Positions 26,544 through 35,541 of a stretch of 64,000 nt of DNA are shown here, piece after piece (within the stretch, counting starts at the first letter, position 1; the number at the start of each line of letters is the position of its first letter). The notes below the pieces were generated by a model. That model was not told the origin of the DNA, did not search any database, and was given only the letters and a program-made list of their open reading frames with translations. Source of the DNA: Zobellia roscoffensis (GTDB lineage: Bacteria; Bacteroidota; Bacteroidia; Flavobacteriales; Flavobacteriaceae); assembly GCF_015330165.1 (NCBI RefSeq), contig NZ_JADDXT010000002.1:124001-188000 (forward strand). The letters run 5' to 3'. A program made the position numbers and the translations under genes.

Positions 26544-29500
26544 TTGGCTAATCATTTTAAAAAAAAATTCGGAGTATTACTCCTATTGATGCTGGCCTAT
26601 ACGGCAACAGCTCAACAAACCACAAATTGGACAACGGTTTCACCCACTGTATGGGAATCCCTAACCAATGATGGTCTTGTACGCGTTGAGTGTAGAGTAT
26701 CCAATGGTGTTAGTATTTTAGGGCCAGAAATCATGGGTTGTACCAGTGCAGCAACGTATAGTGACCCCGCGGTATTTGGAAGTCCTTCTCTGGAAATTTC
26801 TGCGAGTTCGAATGATCCTGGCACACTCAATTTCTATTTTTTTGATGCCGTAACTAACTCACCGGTTTGGATTGTAAATCCAATTATACATGCTGATAAG
26901 GTGGGCACTTTCTCTGTAATTCCATTTCTTGGAAGTGGTACAGCCACGGGCAACTTCAATATTACCAATACCACATGGACGGAACTAAGCTCCAACGGAC
27001 CAATATTTCAATCTACCCCTACTCTTTTTAACATTGATGGTAACGCGTTGCTTTTCAGTGGTGGTGGGGAGTGCATCAATGGCTCCAATACTGGAACGGG
27101 AGGAGGAAGCTTAAGAGTTGAAAATGTGACTCAATCTACTGAGATGAATGTTGATGTTACAGGAGGTTTCCTTATATTTTCGGCAGCTTCCGATGAAGTA
27201 GAATTTGTACTTACCGATCTCATAATTGCAGAACCTGAAATTGAAGTAACCAAAACGGCTGTTGAAAATTTTGGAGACCCAGTAAGTGTAGGAAATACTG
27301 TTGATTATACCATCACTGTTGAAAACACGGGAAATGTAACATTAAATGCTATTGATCTAACGGATACGTTTACAGATATAGACCTAAATACGTTGACATT
27401 AACAAGTGGCCCAACCTTTGACTCGTCATCTATGGGTTCCCCTGAAGGAACACTTCTTGCTACCGAAACTGCCACCTACCTAGCAAGTTTCGCCTTAAAC
27501 TCAACTGCTATAGAAGCTGGAGGGGTTAGTAATCAAGTTACTGTCCTTGCTGATAGTCCGTATGGAACGGATGATGTAGATGACCTTTCTGATGATGGTA
27601 TTGATACTGATGGAAATATTGTGGATGACCCGACCATAACATATTTCCCAACTACCACAAATGATGCTGCCTCTGTTTGTGAAGAAGGTTTTATAGATAT
27701 TAATGTTCTTTCAAACGATAATTTTGGAGGAAACGGACCTGCTTCTGGAAGTGTTTTTATTGTTACCTCTGCTTCATCAGGAACAGCAGTAGTCGATAAT
27801 AACGGTACACCATCCACCCCTACAGATGACTTTATAACCTATACGTCAGCTACTGGATATACAGGTTCTGACAGTTTTGTTTATGGAATAAGAGATAGTA
27901 AAGGATACGAACAACATGCCACGGTATCCATTTCGGAACAGGCCTTGCCAAGTGCAGGTACCGACGGAACTTTGACCATTTGCGAAGGAACAACAGTCAC
28001 CGAATCTCAACTTTTCGATGAATTAGGTTCTCCCGATTCAGGTGGAACCTGGTCACCGGCAATGGCGGGTGCTGGAACGTACACCTATACCGTGCCGGCT
28101 ACCTCACCGTGTACAGGTAATGATACCTCCGAAGTCGTAGTCACGGAACAACCTTTACCAAATGCAGGAACTGATGGTTCGCTAACCATCTGCGAAGGTA
28201 CTATCGTAACAGAAACTCAACTTTTTAATCAACTAGGCAACTCCCCCAATTCTGGAGGAACTTGGTCCCCGGCAATGGCGGGTGCGGGAACCTATACTTA
28301 CACCGTAACAGCAACTGCGCCTTGTACAACTGACGATACCTCCCAAGTTGTGGTGACAGAACAACCGTTACCGAACGCGGGAACCGATGGTGCTTTGACC
28401 ATTTGCGAAGGAACAACAGTCACAGAATCACAATTATTTGCTCAACTAGGTGCTCCCGATTCTGGTGGAACATGGTCCCCGGCAATGGGCGGTGCGGGAA
28501 CCTATACTTACACCGTGACCGCAACTGCGCCTTGTACAACTGACGATACCTCCCAAGTCGTGGTGACCGAACAACCCTTACCGAACGCGGGAACCGACGG
28601 AACTCTGACCATTTGTGAAGGAACGACAGTTACAGAAACTGTGCTATTTGCTCAACTTGGTTCTCCCGATTCTGGTGGAACTTGGTCACCGGCAATGGCG
28701 GGTGCTGGAACGTACACCTACACCGTTGCAGCAACTTCGCCTTGTACAACCGACGATACCTCCCAAGTCGTGGTAACCGAACAACCCTTACCGAACGCGG
28801 GAACCGATGGTGCCTTGACCATTTGCGAAGGAACAACAGTGACAGAAACTCAATTATTAGCTCAACTAGGTTCTCCCGATTCTGGTGGGACTTGGTCTCC
28901 AGCAATGGGCGGTGCCGGAACCTACACCTACACCGTGCCGGCTAACTCACCCTGTACAACTGATGATACCTCGGAAGTCGTGGTGACAGAACAACCCATA
29001 CCGAACGCGGGAACCGACGGAACTCTGACCATTTGTGAAGGAACAACAGTTACAGAGTCCCAATTATTTGCTCAACTAGGTTCTCCCGATTCTGGTGGAA
29101 CATGGTCCCCGGCAATGGGCGGTGCGGGAACATATACTTACACCGTGACCGCAACTTCGCCTTGTACAACTGACGATACCTCGGAAGTCGTGGTGACCGA
29201 ACAACCCTTACCGAATGCAGGTACCGATGGCGCCTTGACCATTTGCGAAGGAACAACAGTCACAGAATCACAATTATTAGCTCAACTAGGTTCTCCCGAT
29301 TCTGGTGGAACTTGGTCACCGGCAATGGGCGGTGCGGGAACCTATACTTATACTGTTGCGGCTACCTCACCCTGTACAACTGACGATACCTCCCAAGTCG
29401 TGGTGACCGAACAACCCTTACCGAACGCGGGTACCGACGGAACTTTGACCATTTGTGCTGGAACAACAGTCACAGAATCACAATTATTAGCTCAACTAGG

Positions 29501-31127
29501 TTCTCCCGATTCTGGTGGAACTTGGTCACCGGCAATGGGCGGTGCGGGAACCTATATTTACACCGTAACAGCAACTGCGCCTTGTACAACCGATGATACT
29601 TCGGAAGTCGTGGTATCAGAACAAGCTCAACCCAACGCAGGTACCGATGGTGCTTTGACCATTTGCGAAGGAACAACAGTCACCGAATCTCAGCTTTTCA
29701 ATGAGCTAGGTTCTCCCGATTCCGGGGGAACCTGGTCCCCGGCAATGGCGGGTGCGGGAACCTATACTTACACCGTAACAGCAACTGCGCCTTGTACAAC
29801 TAACGATACCTCCCAAGTCGTGGTAACCGAACAACCCTTACCGAACGCGGGAACCGACGGAACTTTGACCATTTGTGAAGGAACAACAGTTACAGAATCC
29901 CAATTATTTGCCCAAATAGGAACTCATGATTCTGGTGGAACATGGTCCCCGACAATGGCAGGAGCTGGAACCTATATTTACACCGTAACAGCAACTGCGC
30001 CTTGTACAACTGATGATACCTCCCAAGTCGTGGTGACAGAACAACCCTTACCGAACGCGGGAACCGATGGTGCTTTGACCATTTGTGCTGGAACGATAGT
30101 GACAGAATCCCAATTATTAGCTCAACTAGGTTCTCCCGATTCTAGTGGGACTTGGTCCCCGGCAATGGGCGGTGCAGGAACCTATACCTATACCGTTGCG
30201 GCTATTTCGCCTTGTACCGCGGACGATACCTCCCAAGTCGTGGTAACCGAACAACCCTTACCGAATGCAGGTACAGACGGTACTTTGACCATTTGTGAAG
30301 GAACGACTGTTACAGAATCACAATTATTTGCTCAAATAGGAACTCATGATTCTGGCGGGACTTGGTCCCCGACAATGGCGGGTGCTGGAACGTACACCTA
30401 TACCGTGCCAGCTACCTCTCCGTGTACAGGTAATGATACCTCGGAAGTCGTGGTGTCAAAACAAACTCAACCCAACGCAGGTACCGACGGTGCCTTGACC
30501 ATTTGCGAAGGAATGACAGTCACTGAATCTCAACTTTTCGATGAATTAGGTTCTCCCGATTCTGGTGGGACTTGGTCTCCAGCAATGAGCGGTGCGGGAA
30601 CCTATACTTACACCGTGACCGCAACTTCGCCTTGTACAACTGACGATACTTCGGAAGTCGTGGTGACCGAACAACCCTTACCGAACGCAGGTACCGACGG
30701 AACTCTGACCATTTGTGAAAGCACTATCGTTACAGAAACCCAGCTTTTCGATGAATTAGGTTCTCCCGATTCAGGTGGAACATGGTCACCGGCAATGGGC
30801 GGTGCGGGAACCTATACTTACACCGTGACCGCAACTTCGCCTTGTACAACTGACGATACCTCCCAAGTCGTGGTGACCGAACAACTTAATCCAAATGCGG
30901 GAACCGACGGAACTCTGACCATTTGCGAAGGAACGACAGTTACAGAATCTCAACTTTTCGATGAATTAGGTGCTCCCGATTCTGGTGGAACATGGTCCCC
31001 GGCAATGGCGGGTGCGGGAACCTATACTTACACCGTAACAGCAACTGCGCCTTGTACAACTAACGATACCTCCCAAGTCGTGGTAACCGAACAACCCTTA
31101 CCGAACGCAGGTACCGATGCACCGTGA
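26544..31127 (+). CDS. Repeat adhesin, N-terminal part (interrupted gene, TTG start)
   Basis: This 1527-residue frame is the N-terminal piece of a T9SS-type surface protein. It has a signal peptide (cleavage near TATA-QQ, residue 23). A region of about 200 residues without recognised homology follows, then a DUF11-like domain (residues about 230-350, TKTAVENFGDPVSVGNTVDYTITV as landmark) and a cadherin/VCBS-like domain (370-465). From residue 470 come 15 intact 70-residue repeats of the type NAGTDGTLTICEGTTV...VVVTEQPLP. The frame ends prematurely in the sixteenth repeat (NAGTDAP, stop). It lacks the C-terminal sorting domain, which lies in the next frame (31124-32587). As written the product would not be anchored by T9SS. 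Start: TTG 26544 is in frame with the signal peptide; an ATG at 26527 is in another frame, one A short. Confidence 0.8.
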   Translation: MANHFKKKFGVLLLLMLAYTATAQQTTNWTTVSPTVWESLTNDGLVRVECRVSNGVSILGPEIMGCTSAATYSDPAVFGSPSLEISASSNDPGTLNFYFFDAVTNSPVWIVNPIIHADKVGTFSVIPFLGSGTATGNFNITNTTWTELSSNGPIFQSTPTLFNIDGNALLFSGGGECINGSNTGTGGGSLRVENVTQSTEMNVDVTGGFLIFSAASDEVEFVLTDLIIAEPEIEVTKTAVENFGDPVSVGNTVDYTITVENTGNVTLNAIDLTDTFTDIDLNTLTLTSGPTFDSSSMGSPEGTLLATETATYLASFALNSTAIEAGGVSNQVTVLADSPYGTDDVDDLSDDGIDTDGNIVDDPTITYFPTTTNDAASVCEEGFIDINVLSNDNFGGNGPASGSVFIVTSASSGTAVVDNNGTPSTPTDDFITYTSATGYTGSDSFVYGIRDSKGYEQHATVSISEQALPSAGTDGTLTICEGTTVTESQLFDELGSPDSGGTWSPAMAGAGTYTYTVPATSPCTGNDTSEVVVTEQPLPNAGTDGSLTICEGTIVTETQLFNQLGNSPNSGGTWSPAMAGAGTYTYTVTATAPCTTDDTSQVVVTEQPLPNAGTDGALTICEGTTVTESQLFAQLGAPDSGGTWSPAMGGAGTYTYTVTATAPCTTDDTSQVVVTEQPLPNAGTDGTLTICEGTTVTETVLFAQLGSPDSGGTWSPAMAGAGTYTYTVAATSPCTTDDTSQVVVTEQPLPNAGTDGALTICEGTTVTETQLLAQLGSPDSGGTWSPAMGGAGTYTYTVPANSPCTTDDTSEVVVTEQPIPNAGTDGTLTICEGTTVTESQLFAQLGSPDSGGTWSPAMGGAGTYTYTVTATSPCTTDDTSEVVVTEQPLPNAGTDGALTICEGTTVTESQLLAQLGSPDSGGTWSPAMGGAGTYTYTVAATSPCTTDDTSQVVVTEQPLPNAGTDGTLTICAGTTVTESQLLAQLGSPDSGGTWSPAMGGAGTYIYTVTATAPCTTDDTSEVVVSEQAQPNAGTDGALTICEGTTVTESQLFNELGSPDSGGTWSPAMAGAGTYTYTVTATAPCTTNDTSQVVVTEQPLPNAGTDGTLTICEGTTVTESQLFAQIGTHDSGGTWSPTMAGAGTYIYTVTATAPCTTDDTSQVVVTEQPLPNAGTDGALTICAGTIVTESQLLAQLGSPDSSGTWSPAMGGAGTYTYTVAAISPCTADDTSQVVVTEQPLPNAGTDGTLTICEGTTVTESQLFAQIGTHDSGGTWSPTMAGAGTYTYTVPATSPCTGNDTSEVVVSKQTQPNAGTDGALTICEGMTVTESQLFDELGSPDSGGTWSPAMSGAGTYTYTVTATSPCTTDDTSEVVVTEQPLPNAGTDGTLTICESTIVTETQLFDELGSPDSGGTWSPAMGGAGTYTYTVTATSPCTTDDTSQVVVTEQLNPNAGTDGTLTICEGTTVTESQLFDELGAPDSGGTWSPAMAGAGTYTYTVTATAPCTTNDTSQVVVTEQPLPNAGTDAP

Positions 31128-31816
31128 CCGCAACTTCGCCTTGTACAACTGACGATACCTCCCAAGTCGTGGTGACCGAACAACCCTTACCGAACGCAGG
31201 TACCGATGGTGCTTTGACCATTTGTGAAGGAACGACAGTTACAGAAACCCAGCTTTTTGCAGAACTAGATGGAACTCCTGATTCAGGAGGAACCTGGTCT
31301 CCCGCAATGGCAGGTGCGGGAACTTATACCTATACCGTAAGAGCGACTTCACCGTGTACCGGTGATGTTACCTCAGAAGTCCTGGTAACGGAACAACCTT
31401 TGCCTAATGCAGGTACCGATGGTTCCCTGACCATTTGTGAAGGAACTACGGTTACAGAAATTCAACTTTTTGCAGAACTTGGTGGAACTCCGAATTCTGG
31501 CGGAACCTGGTCACCCGCAATGGCAAGTGCGGGAACGTACAACTATACGATTTCAAGCTCAGTTTGCGAAAATGCTACATCAATTGTAACCGTTACCGAA
31601 GAATATCAAACTAATGCAGGAACAGATGCTACACTCACCATATGTCCTAATACAACGGTAACCCAAAGTCAACTTTTATCCCTTTTACAAACAAACGACA
31701 CCCGTGGTACATGGAATCCCAATCCTGAAGGTGCCAACGCTGGAGTTTACACCTATACTATCCCAGGAAATATATGCAATGGTGAGACATCTTCAACAGT
31801 TACAGTTGTGATTTCT
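27951..31816 (+). repeat. Tandem array of about 19 coding repeats, unit 210 nt
   Basis: Landmark TGGTGACCGA-like sequence recurs at 28351, 28561, 28771, 28981, 29191, 29401, 29611, 29821, 30031, 30241, 30451, 30661, 30871 and 31081, always 210 nt apart. The next copy is at 31170, only 89 nt away. The first and the last units are more divergent and some carry one extra codon (213 nt). Central units share long identical stretches at DNA level, indicating recent duplication or homogenisation. Each 70-residue unit has two Cys (ICEG and SPCT). Confidence 0.92.
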
Positions 31817-32587
31817 GATCTTGATTCTGATGGAGATACCGTATTGGACTGTAATGAAATAATTGATGGAACCGACCCTTTTGATGATTGTGATTCTATT
31901 GGCGGAATACCACTGTCTACTAGCGATTGTGATAATGACAATCTAACGGAGGAAGAAGAATATTTATTAGGTACCGACCCTACTAATCCTGATACAGATG
32001 GTGACGGCGTTACAGACGGACAAGAAGTATCTGATAATACCGATCCATTAGACAGTTGCGATTTTGTCATTGAAAGTCAAACCCTTGTACCGTCTAGATT
32101 ATGGAATATGGAGGATTGCGATATGGACAATCTTACAAATGCACAGGAAATAGATAGGGGTACTGATCCCACCAACCCAGATACAGATGGCGATACTATA
32201 AATGATGGTCAAGAAGTAAAAGACAACACTGACCCCCTTGACCCATGCGATTCAATTGGCGGTACACCTCCAAATAATATTTCGTGTGAATTATTCGTTG
32301 AATTAGATATTGTAAGACCCGGAGATATTTTAAATGGCGCATTTAAAATTATAAACATTGACCGTTTTCCGGACAATCACGTTGAAATATTTAACCGTTG
32401 GGGAATTCTAGTTTGGGAGAGTTCTGTTTACGATAATCAGAATAATGCATTTGATGGATTATCTAGAGGAAGAATTACCATAATGGAAAATCAAAAATTG
32501 CCTGCTGGTGTTTATTTCTATAAAATAAAATATGTATCCAAAGGAGAAGACAAGATGAAAGAAGGATACTTATATGTGATACGCTAA
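31124..32587 (+). CDS. Repeat adhesin, C-terminal part with T9SS type B sorting domain (interrupted gene)
   Basis: A 487-residue frame continuing the adhesin in a shifted reading frame. It opens in the middle of a repeat (TATSPCTTDDTSQVVV) and has no signal peptide, so the GTG at 31124 overlapping the previous TGA is unlikely to be a natural start. Residues 1 to about 225 hold the rest of repeat 16 and three more, increasingly divergent repeats. Residues about 230-385 are Asp-rich calcium-binding, thrombospondin-3-like repeats (DSDGDTVLDCNE, NPDTDGDGVTDGQEV, NPDTDGDTINDGQEV). The last 85 residues form the gliding motility-associated type B sorting domain (NRWGILVWESS, LPAGVYFYKI, GYLYVIR). 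The stop is followed by the ATG of the second SprF-like gene after 2 nt, so the operon was designed around this C-terminus. Confidence 0.8.
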   Translation: MTATSPCTTDDTSQVVVTEQPLPNAGTDGALTICEGTTVTETQLFAELDGTPDSGGTWSPAMAGAGTYTYTVRATSPCTGDVTSEVLVTEQPLPNAGTDGSLTICEGTTVTEIQLFAELGGTPNSGGTWSPAMASAGTYNYTISSSVCENATSIVTVTEEYQTNAGTDATLTICPNTTVTQSQLLSLLQTNDTRGTWNPNPEGANAGVYTYTIPGNICNGETSSTVTVVISDLDSDGDTVLDCNEIIDGTDPFDDCDSIGGIPLSTSDCDNDNLTEEEEYLLGTDPTNPDTDGDGVTDGQEVSDNTDPLDSCDFVIESQTLVPSRLWNMEDCDMDNLTNAQEIDRGTDPTNPDTDGDTINDGQEVKDNTDPLDPCDSIGGTPPNNISCELFVELDIVRPGDILNGAFKIINIDRFPDNHVEIFNRWGILVWESSVYDNQNNAFDGLSRGRITIMENQKLPAGVYFYKIKYVSKGEDKMKEGYLYVIR

Positions 32588-32589
32588 AC

Positions 32590-33528
32590 ATGAAAAAAAC
32601 AATTCTTACAGCTCTGTTTCTACTTGTAGCGATGCTCAATTGCTTTAGCCAGCAAGATGCGCAATTCACGCAGTATATGTACAACACCTTAACAGTAAAT
32701 CCCGCATATGCTGGCTCTAGGGATGTTCTGGGTGTTTCGTTATTACACAGGTCGCAATGGGTGGGTTTAGATGGCGCCCCTAGCACCCAAACTTTTAATA
32801 TTCAAGGCCCATATAATGACAAAGTTGGACTAGGGTTTTCTATCGTTCACGATGAGATTGGCAACAACACCAACCAAAACACCAATTTTAATCTTGCTTT
32901 TTCATATAGCCTACCCACTTCTGAAAAATATCAACTTTCATTTGGTATCACGGCAGGCGGACACCTATTGAACGTAGATTTTAATAAACTGAGAAACTAT
33001 AGCGCAAGTCTAGCTCCGTCCGTAGAAGATGAGCTATACAAGAAATTTTCCCCGAACATAGGCGCTGGAGTCTATTTTCATTCTAATAAATTTTATGTAG
33101 GGCTATCGGTTCCCGACTTTTTAGAGACAGAGCACTTTCAAAGTCCAGATAATAATAACTCGGTCATAGCTTCTGAGCGTATGAACTTTTATCTAATTTC
33201 CGGATATGTTTTTGACCTCAATTCTTCTTTAAAATTTAAACCTGCCTACCTTGTAAAGGCTGTTGCTGGTGCCCCACTTCAGGTTGACCTTTCCGCCAAC
33301 TTTCTCCTAAGTGAAAAATTTACTTTAGGTGCTGCTTATCGCTTAGATGCGGCAGTAAGTGCTCTCTTTGGATTTCAAATGGGCAAACAGTTTATGCTAG
33401 GCCTTGCCTATGACAGAGAAACATCTTCCTTAGGTGGCACACAGTTTAATGATGGTTCTTTTGAAATATTCCTTAGGTATGAATTCATAAAGAATTCTAA
33501 AATTGACCTAACCCCAAGATTCTTTTAG
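32590..33528 (+). CDS. PorP/SprF family type IX secretion-associated outer-membrane protein (copy 2)
   Basis: A 312-residue paralogue of the protein at 25315. The signal peptide ends near FSQ (residue 20), followed by QQDAQFTQYMYNTLTVNPAY and AGSRDVLGVSLLHRSQWVG, residue for residue similar to copy 1. The C-terminus ends LTPRFF with the outer-membrane Phe. It starts 2 nt after the adhesin stop and ends 2 nt before the OmpA-type gene. This adhesin-SprF-OmpA order is the same as in known sprB-sprF type loci, so this copy is probably the dedicated secretion/anchoring partner of the adhesin; copy 1 may be redundant or serve another cargo. Confidence 0.92.
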   Translation: MKKTILTALFLLVAMLNCFSQQDAQFTQYMYNTLTVNPAYAGSRDVLGVSLLHRSQWVGLDGAPSTQTFNIQGPYNDKVGLGFSIVHDEIGNNTNQNTNFNLAFSYSLPTSEKYQLSFGITAGGHLLNVDFNKLRNYSASLAPSVEDELYKKFSPNIGAGVYFHSNKFYVGLSVPDFLETEHFQSPDNNNSVIASERMNFYLISGYVFDLNSSLKFKPAYLVKAVAGAPLQVDLSANFLLSEKFTLGAAYRLDAAVSALFGFQMGKQFMLGLAYDRETSSLGGTQFNDGSFEIFLRYEFIKNSKIDLTPRFF

Positions 33529-33530
33529 AT

Positions 33531-35459
33531 ATGAGTATAAAATCAACATATCTACTTATTCTAATCCTTGTGACCGCAGGGAGTTCTAGCTGTTTCGCTC
33601 AACGAGACAAGAAAGCGGCCGATGCCGATAACTTTGACCACTATGCATATATGCAAGAAATAGAATCCTACTCCTCTTTGCTGAAAAAAGGATATGACCA
33701 GGTCACCATTCACAAAAAATTAGGGAACGCAAATTACCATAGTGCTAATTACGATGTAGCTACATTTTGGTATGGAAAACTTTTAAAAAATAAAGAAGTG
33801 GCTGTATCCCCAGATTATCTATATCGCTATGCGCTAGCCCTTAAGAGCGTTAAAAGATACGATGAGTCTGATGAATGGATGGGGAAATTTCAACGTATTA
33901 AGAACAATGACACTCGTGCAAACCTCTTTGCAAATAACACCAATTATTTAAAGGACATACAGATACCTAAGGAGCAATATACTATAGAAAATTTGGCTAC
34001 TCTCAATTCAAAAGAGTCAGATTTTGCGCCTTCATATTTTCAAGAAAATCTTGTTTTCACTACCGCTAGGGACCTTGAAGTTCAGAAATACAACACATTA
34101 TTATACACAAACTTATATCAGTCAAAAGTTTCAGAAGAAGGCAAAATAAGTGAGCTTTCAGGTCTTTCAGAAATACTGAACACAAAGGCAAATGAGTCCT
34201 CCACAACCTTTTCTAAAGATGGCGAAACCGTATATTTTACTAGAAATAATTTTTCCAAAAAATCATTTAAACGGGATAAAAAAGGAATCAGCAGACTTAA
34301 AATTTATAGAGCTTTTAGAAATGGAGACTCATGGTCAGAACCAGAAGACCTCCCCTTTAACAGTACAGATTACTCCGTTGCCCACCCCTCTTTAAGTAGT
34401 GATGGTACTAAACTCTACTTTGCATCAGATATGCCCGGTGGTATGGGAGCATCAGATATTTATGTGGTAAACGTTATATCAAACGGTAGTTTTGGAGACC
34501 CCATAAATCTTGGGCCTCAAATTAATACAGAAGGAAAGGAAACTTTCCCCTTTATTGCTGATTCAGACATTTTATATTTTGCCTCAAATGGTCACCCAGG
34601 TCTTGGGGGGCTCGATATTTTTAAAGTCGATTTAAACAAAGAAAATAAAGCTACAAATTTGGGTAGCCCAATAAATAGCCCTGAAGATGACTTTTCTTTG
34701 GTAATGGATTTATCCGAAGAGAATGGTTATTTTGCCTCAAACCGAAAAGGTGGTATTGGTAATGATGACATATTTAGGTTAAAACGAAGTGATACGGATT
34801 GTTTTACTTTTATAGAAGGTAGGGCCGTAGACAAAGATTCTGATATGCCTTTGGCCGAAACACAAATTGAAGTTTTTGACTACGAAGGTGAAAAAATAGG
34901 AGAAACTATAACAGCTTCGGATGGTTCTTATACCGTGCGCATACCGTGTCAAGAAAAGCAGTACCAACTATCTGGCAGCAAAGATGGTTATGAAGTAGGT
35001 AGCCTTTATATGCTGACCAGTAGCGACAAAAAACAAATTAAAGATACCCGTTTAGAATTGGAACAATCTGCCAAGGTTGCGGATGTAGGTTCAGATTTGG
35101 TAAAAGTTTTAAAGCTTACCCCTATTTACTTTGACCTAAACAGTTCTTATTTACGAAAAGATGCCTATGCCGAGTTAAACAAGGTTGTGGATTATATGAG
35201 TAAAAGGCCTGATATAAAAATTGCCGTAGGTTCTCATACCGACAGCCGTGAAGGAGACGATTACAACTTGTGGCTATCCAAGCGCAGAGCTATGAGAACT
35301 GTTCAATATATAACTTCAAAAGGCATTGACCCATCACGCATTTCAGGTACGGGTTACGGTGAAACCCAATTATTAAACAAATGTGCAAACGGTATTAGAT
35401 GTCCAGAAAGAGAACATCAACTAAACAGACGTTCTGAATTCATTGTCATGGAAAAATAA
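33531..35459 (+). CDS. PorE-like OmpA family protein (TPR, PD40 propeller, CarboxypepD_reg, OmpA-C)
   Basis: A 642-residue cell-envelope protein. After the signal peptide (about residue 25) there is a TPR-like helical part (30-130), a WD40-like PD40 propeller (about 160-420; ESDFAPSYFQENLVF, HPSLSSDGTKLYFASDMPGG, NGYFASNRKGGIGNDDI), a carboxypeptidase-regulatory-like beta sandwich (about 425-510, GRAVDKDSDMPLAETQIEV) and a C-terminal OmpA domain (about 530-640). The latter has the peptidoglycan-binding signature GSHTDSREGDDYNLWLSKRR. This is the layout of PorE-type proteins that tether T9SS machinery to peptidoglycan. It is the last gene of the adhesin operon, 2 nt after the SprF-like gene. 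Confidence 0.9.
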   Translation: MSIKSTYLLILILVTAGSSSCFAQRDKKAADADNFDHYAYMQEIESYSSLLKKGYDQVTIHKKLGNANYHSANYDVATFWYGKLLKNKEVAVSPDYLYRYALALKSVKRYDESDEWMGKFQRIKNNDTRANLFANNTNYLKDIQIPKEQYTIENLATLNSKESDFAPSYFQENLVFTTARDLEVQKYNTLLYTNLYQSKVSEEGKISELSGLSEILNTKANESSTTFSKDGETVYFTRNNFSKKSFKRDKKGISRLKIYRAFRNGDSWSEPEDLPFNSTDYSVAHPSLSSDGTKLYFASDMPGGMGASDIYVVNVISNGSFGDPINLGPQINTEGKETFPFIADSDILYFASNGHPGLGGLDIFKVDLNKENKATNLGSPINSPEDDFSLVMDLSEENGYFASNRKGGIGNDDIFRLKRSDTDCFTFIEGRAVDKDSDMPLAETQIEVFDYEGEKIGETITASDGSYTVRIPCQEKQYQLSGSKDGYEVGSLYMLTSSDKKQIKDTRLELEQSAKVADVGSDLVKVLKLTPIYFDLNSSYLRKDAYAELNKVVDYMSKRPDIKIAVGSHTDSREGDDYNLWLSKRRAMRTVQYITSKGIDPSRISGTGYGETQLLNKCANGIRCPEREHQLNRRSEFIVMEK

Positions 35460-35482
35460 CTATTTTCTTGTTCAAGAAATAG
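35460..35482. terminator. Hairpin after the adhesin/OmpA operon
   Basis: CTATTTTCTTG (35460-35470) and CAAGAAATAG (35473-35482) can pair over 10 bp with one bulged T, directly after the OmpA-gene stop. There is no T-run behind it, so termination is uncertain. Confidence 0.35.
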
Positions 35483-35514
35483 CTCAATTTCCCTTAAAAT
35501 TCTTTAAGTAACCT

Positions 35515-35522
35515 TATTTTTG
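35515..35522 (+). promoter_or_regulatory. Candidate -7 element of the heme A synthase gene
   Basis: TATTTTTG fits TAnnTTTG and ends 19 nt before the ATG at 35542. No -33 TTG at the right distance. Confidence 0.4.
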
Positions 35523-35541
35523 CACAAAGGAAAATTCACCT

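Noticed and set aside
28630..29676. Several minus-strand frames within the repeat array
   Set aside because: They recur at the repeat period as antisense images of the repeat units and have no independent support.
31124..31127. GTGA overlap as a designed translational coupling between two separate genes
   Set aside because: The second frame starts inside a repeat and has no signal peptide; the overlap follows by chance from the shifted frame, and the two pieces are best read as one interrupted gene.
27951..31816. Regular repeats resembling a CRISPR-like array
   Set aside because: Units are 210 nt, wholly coding in one frame and without spacers; this is a protein repeat.
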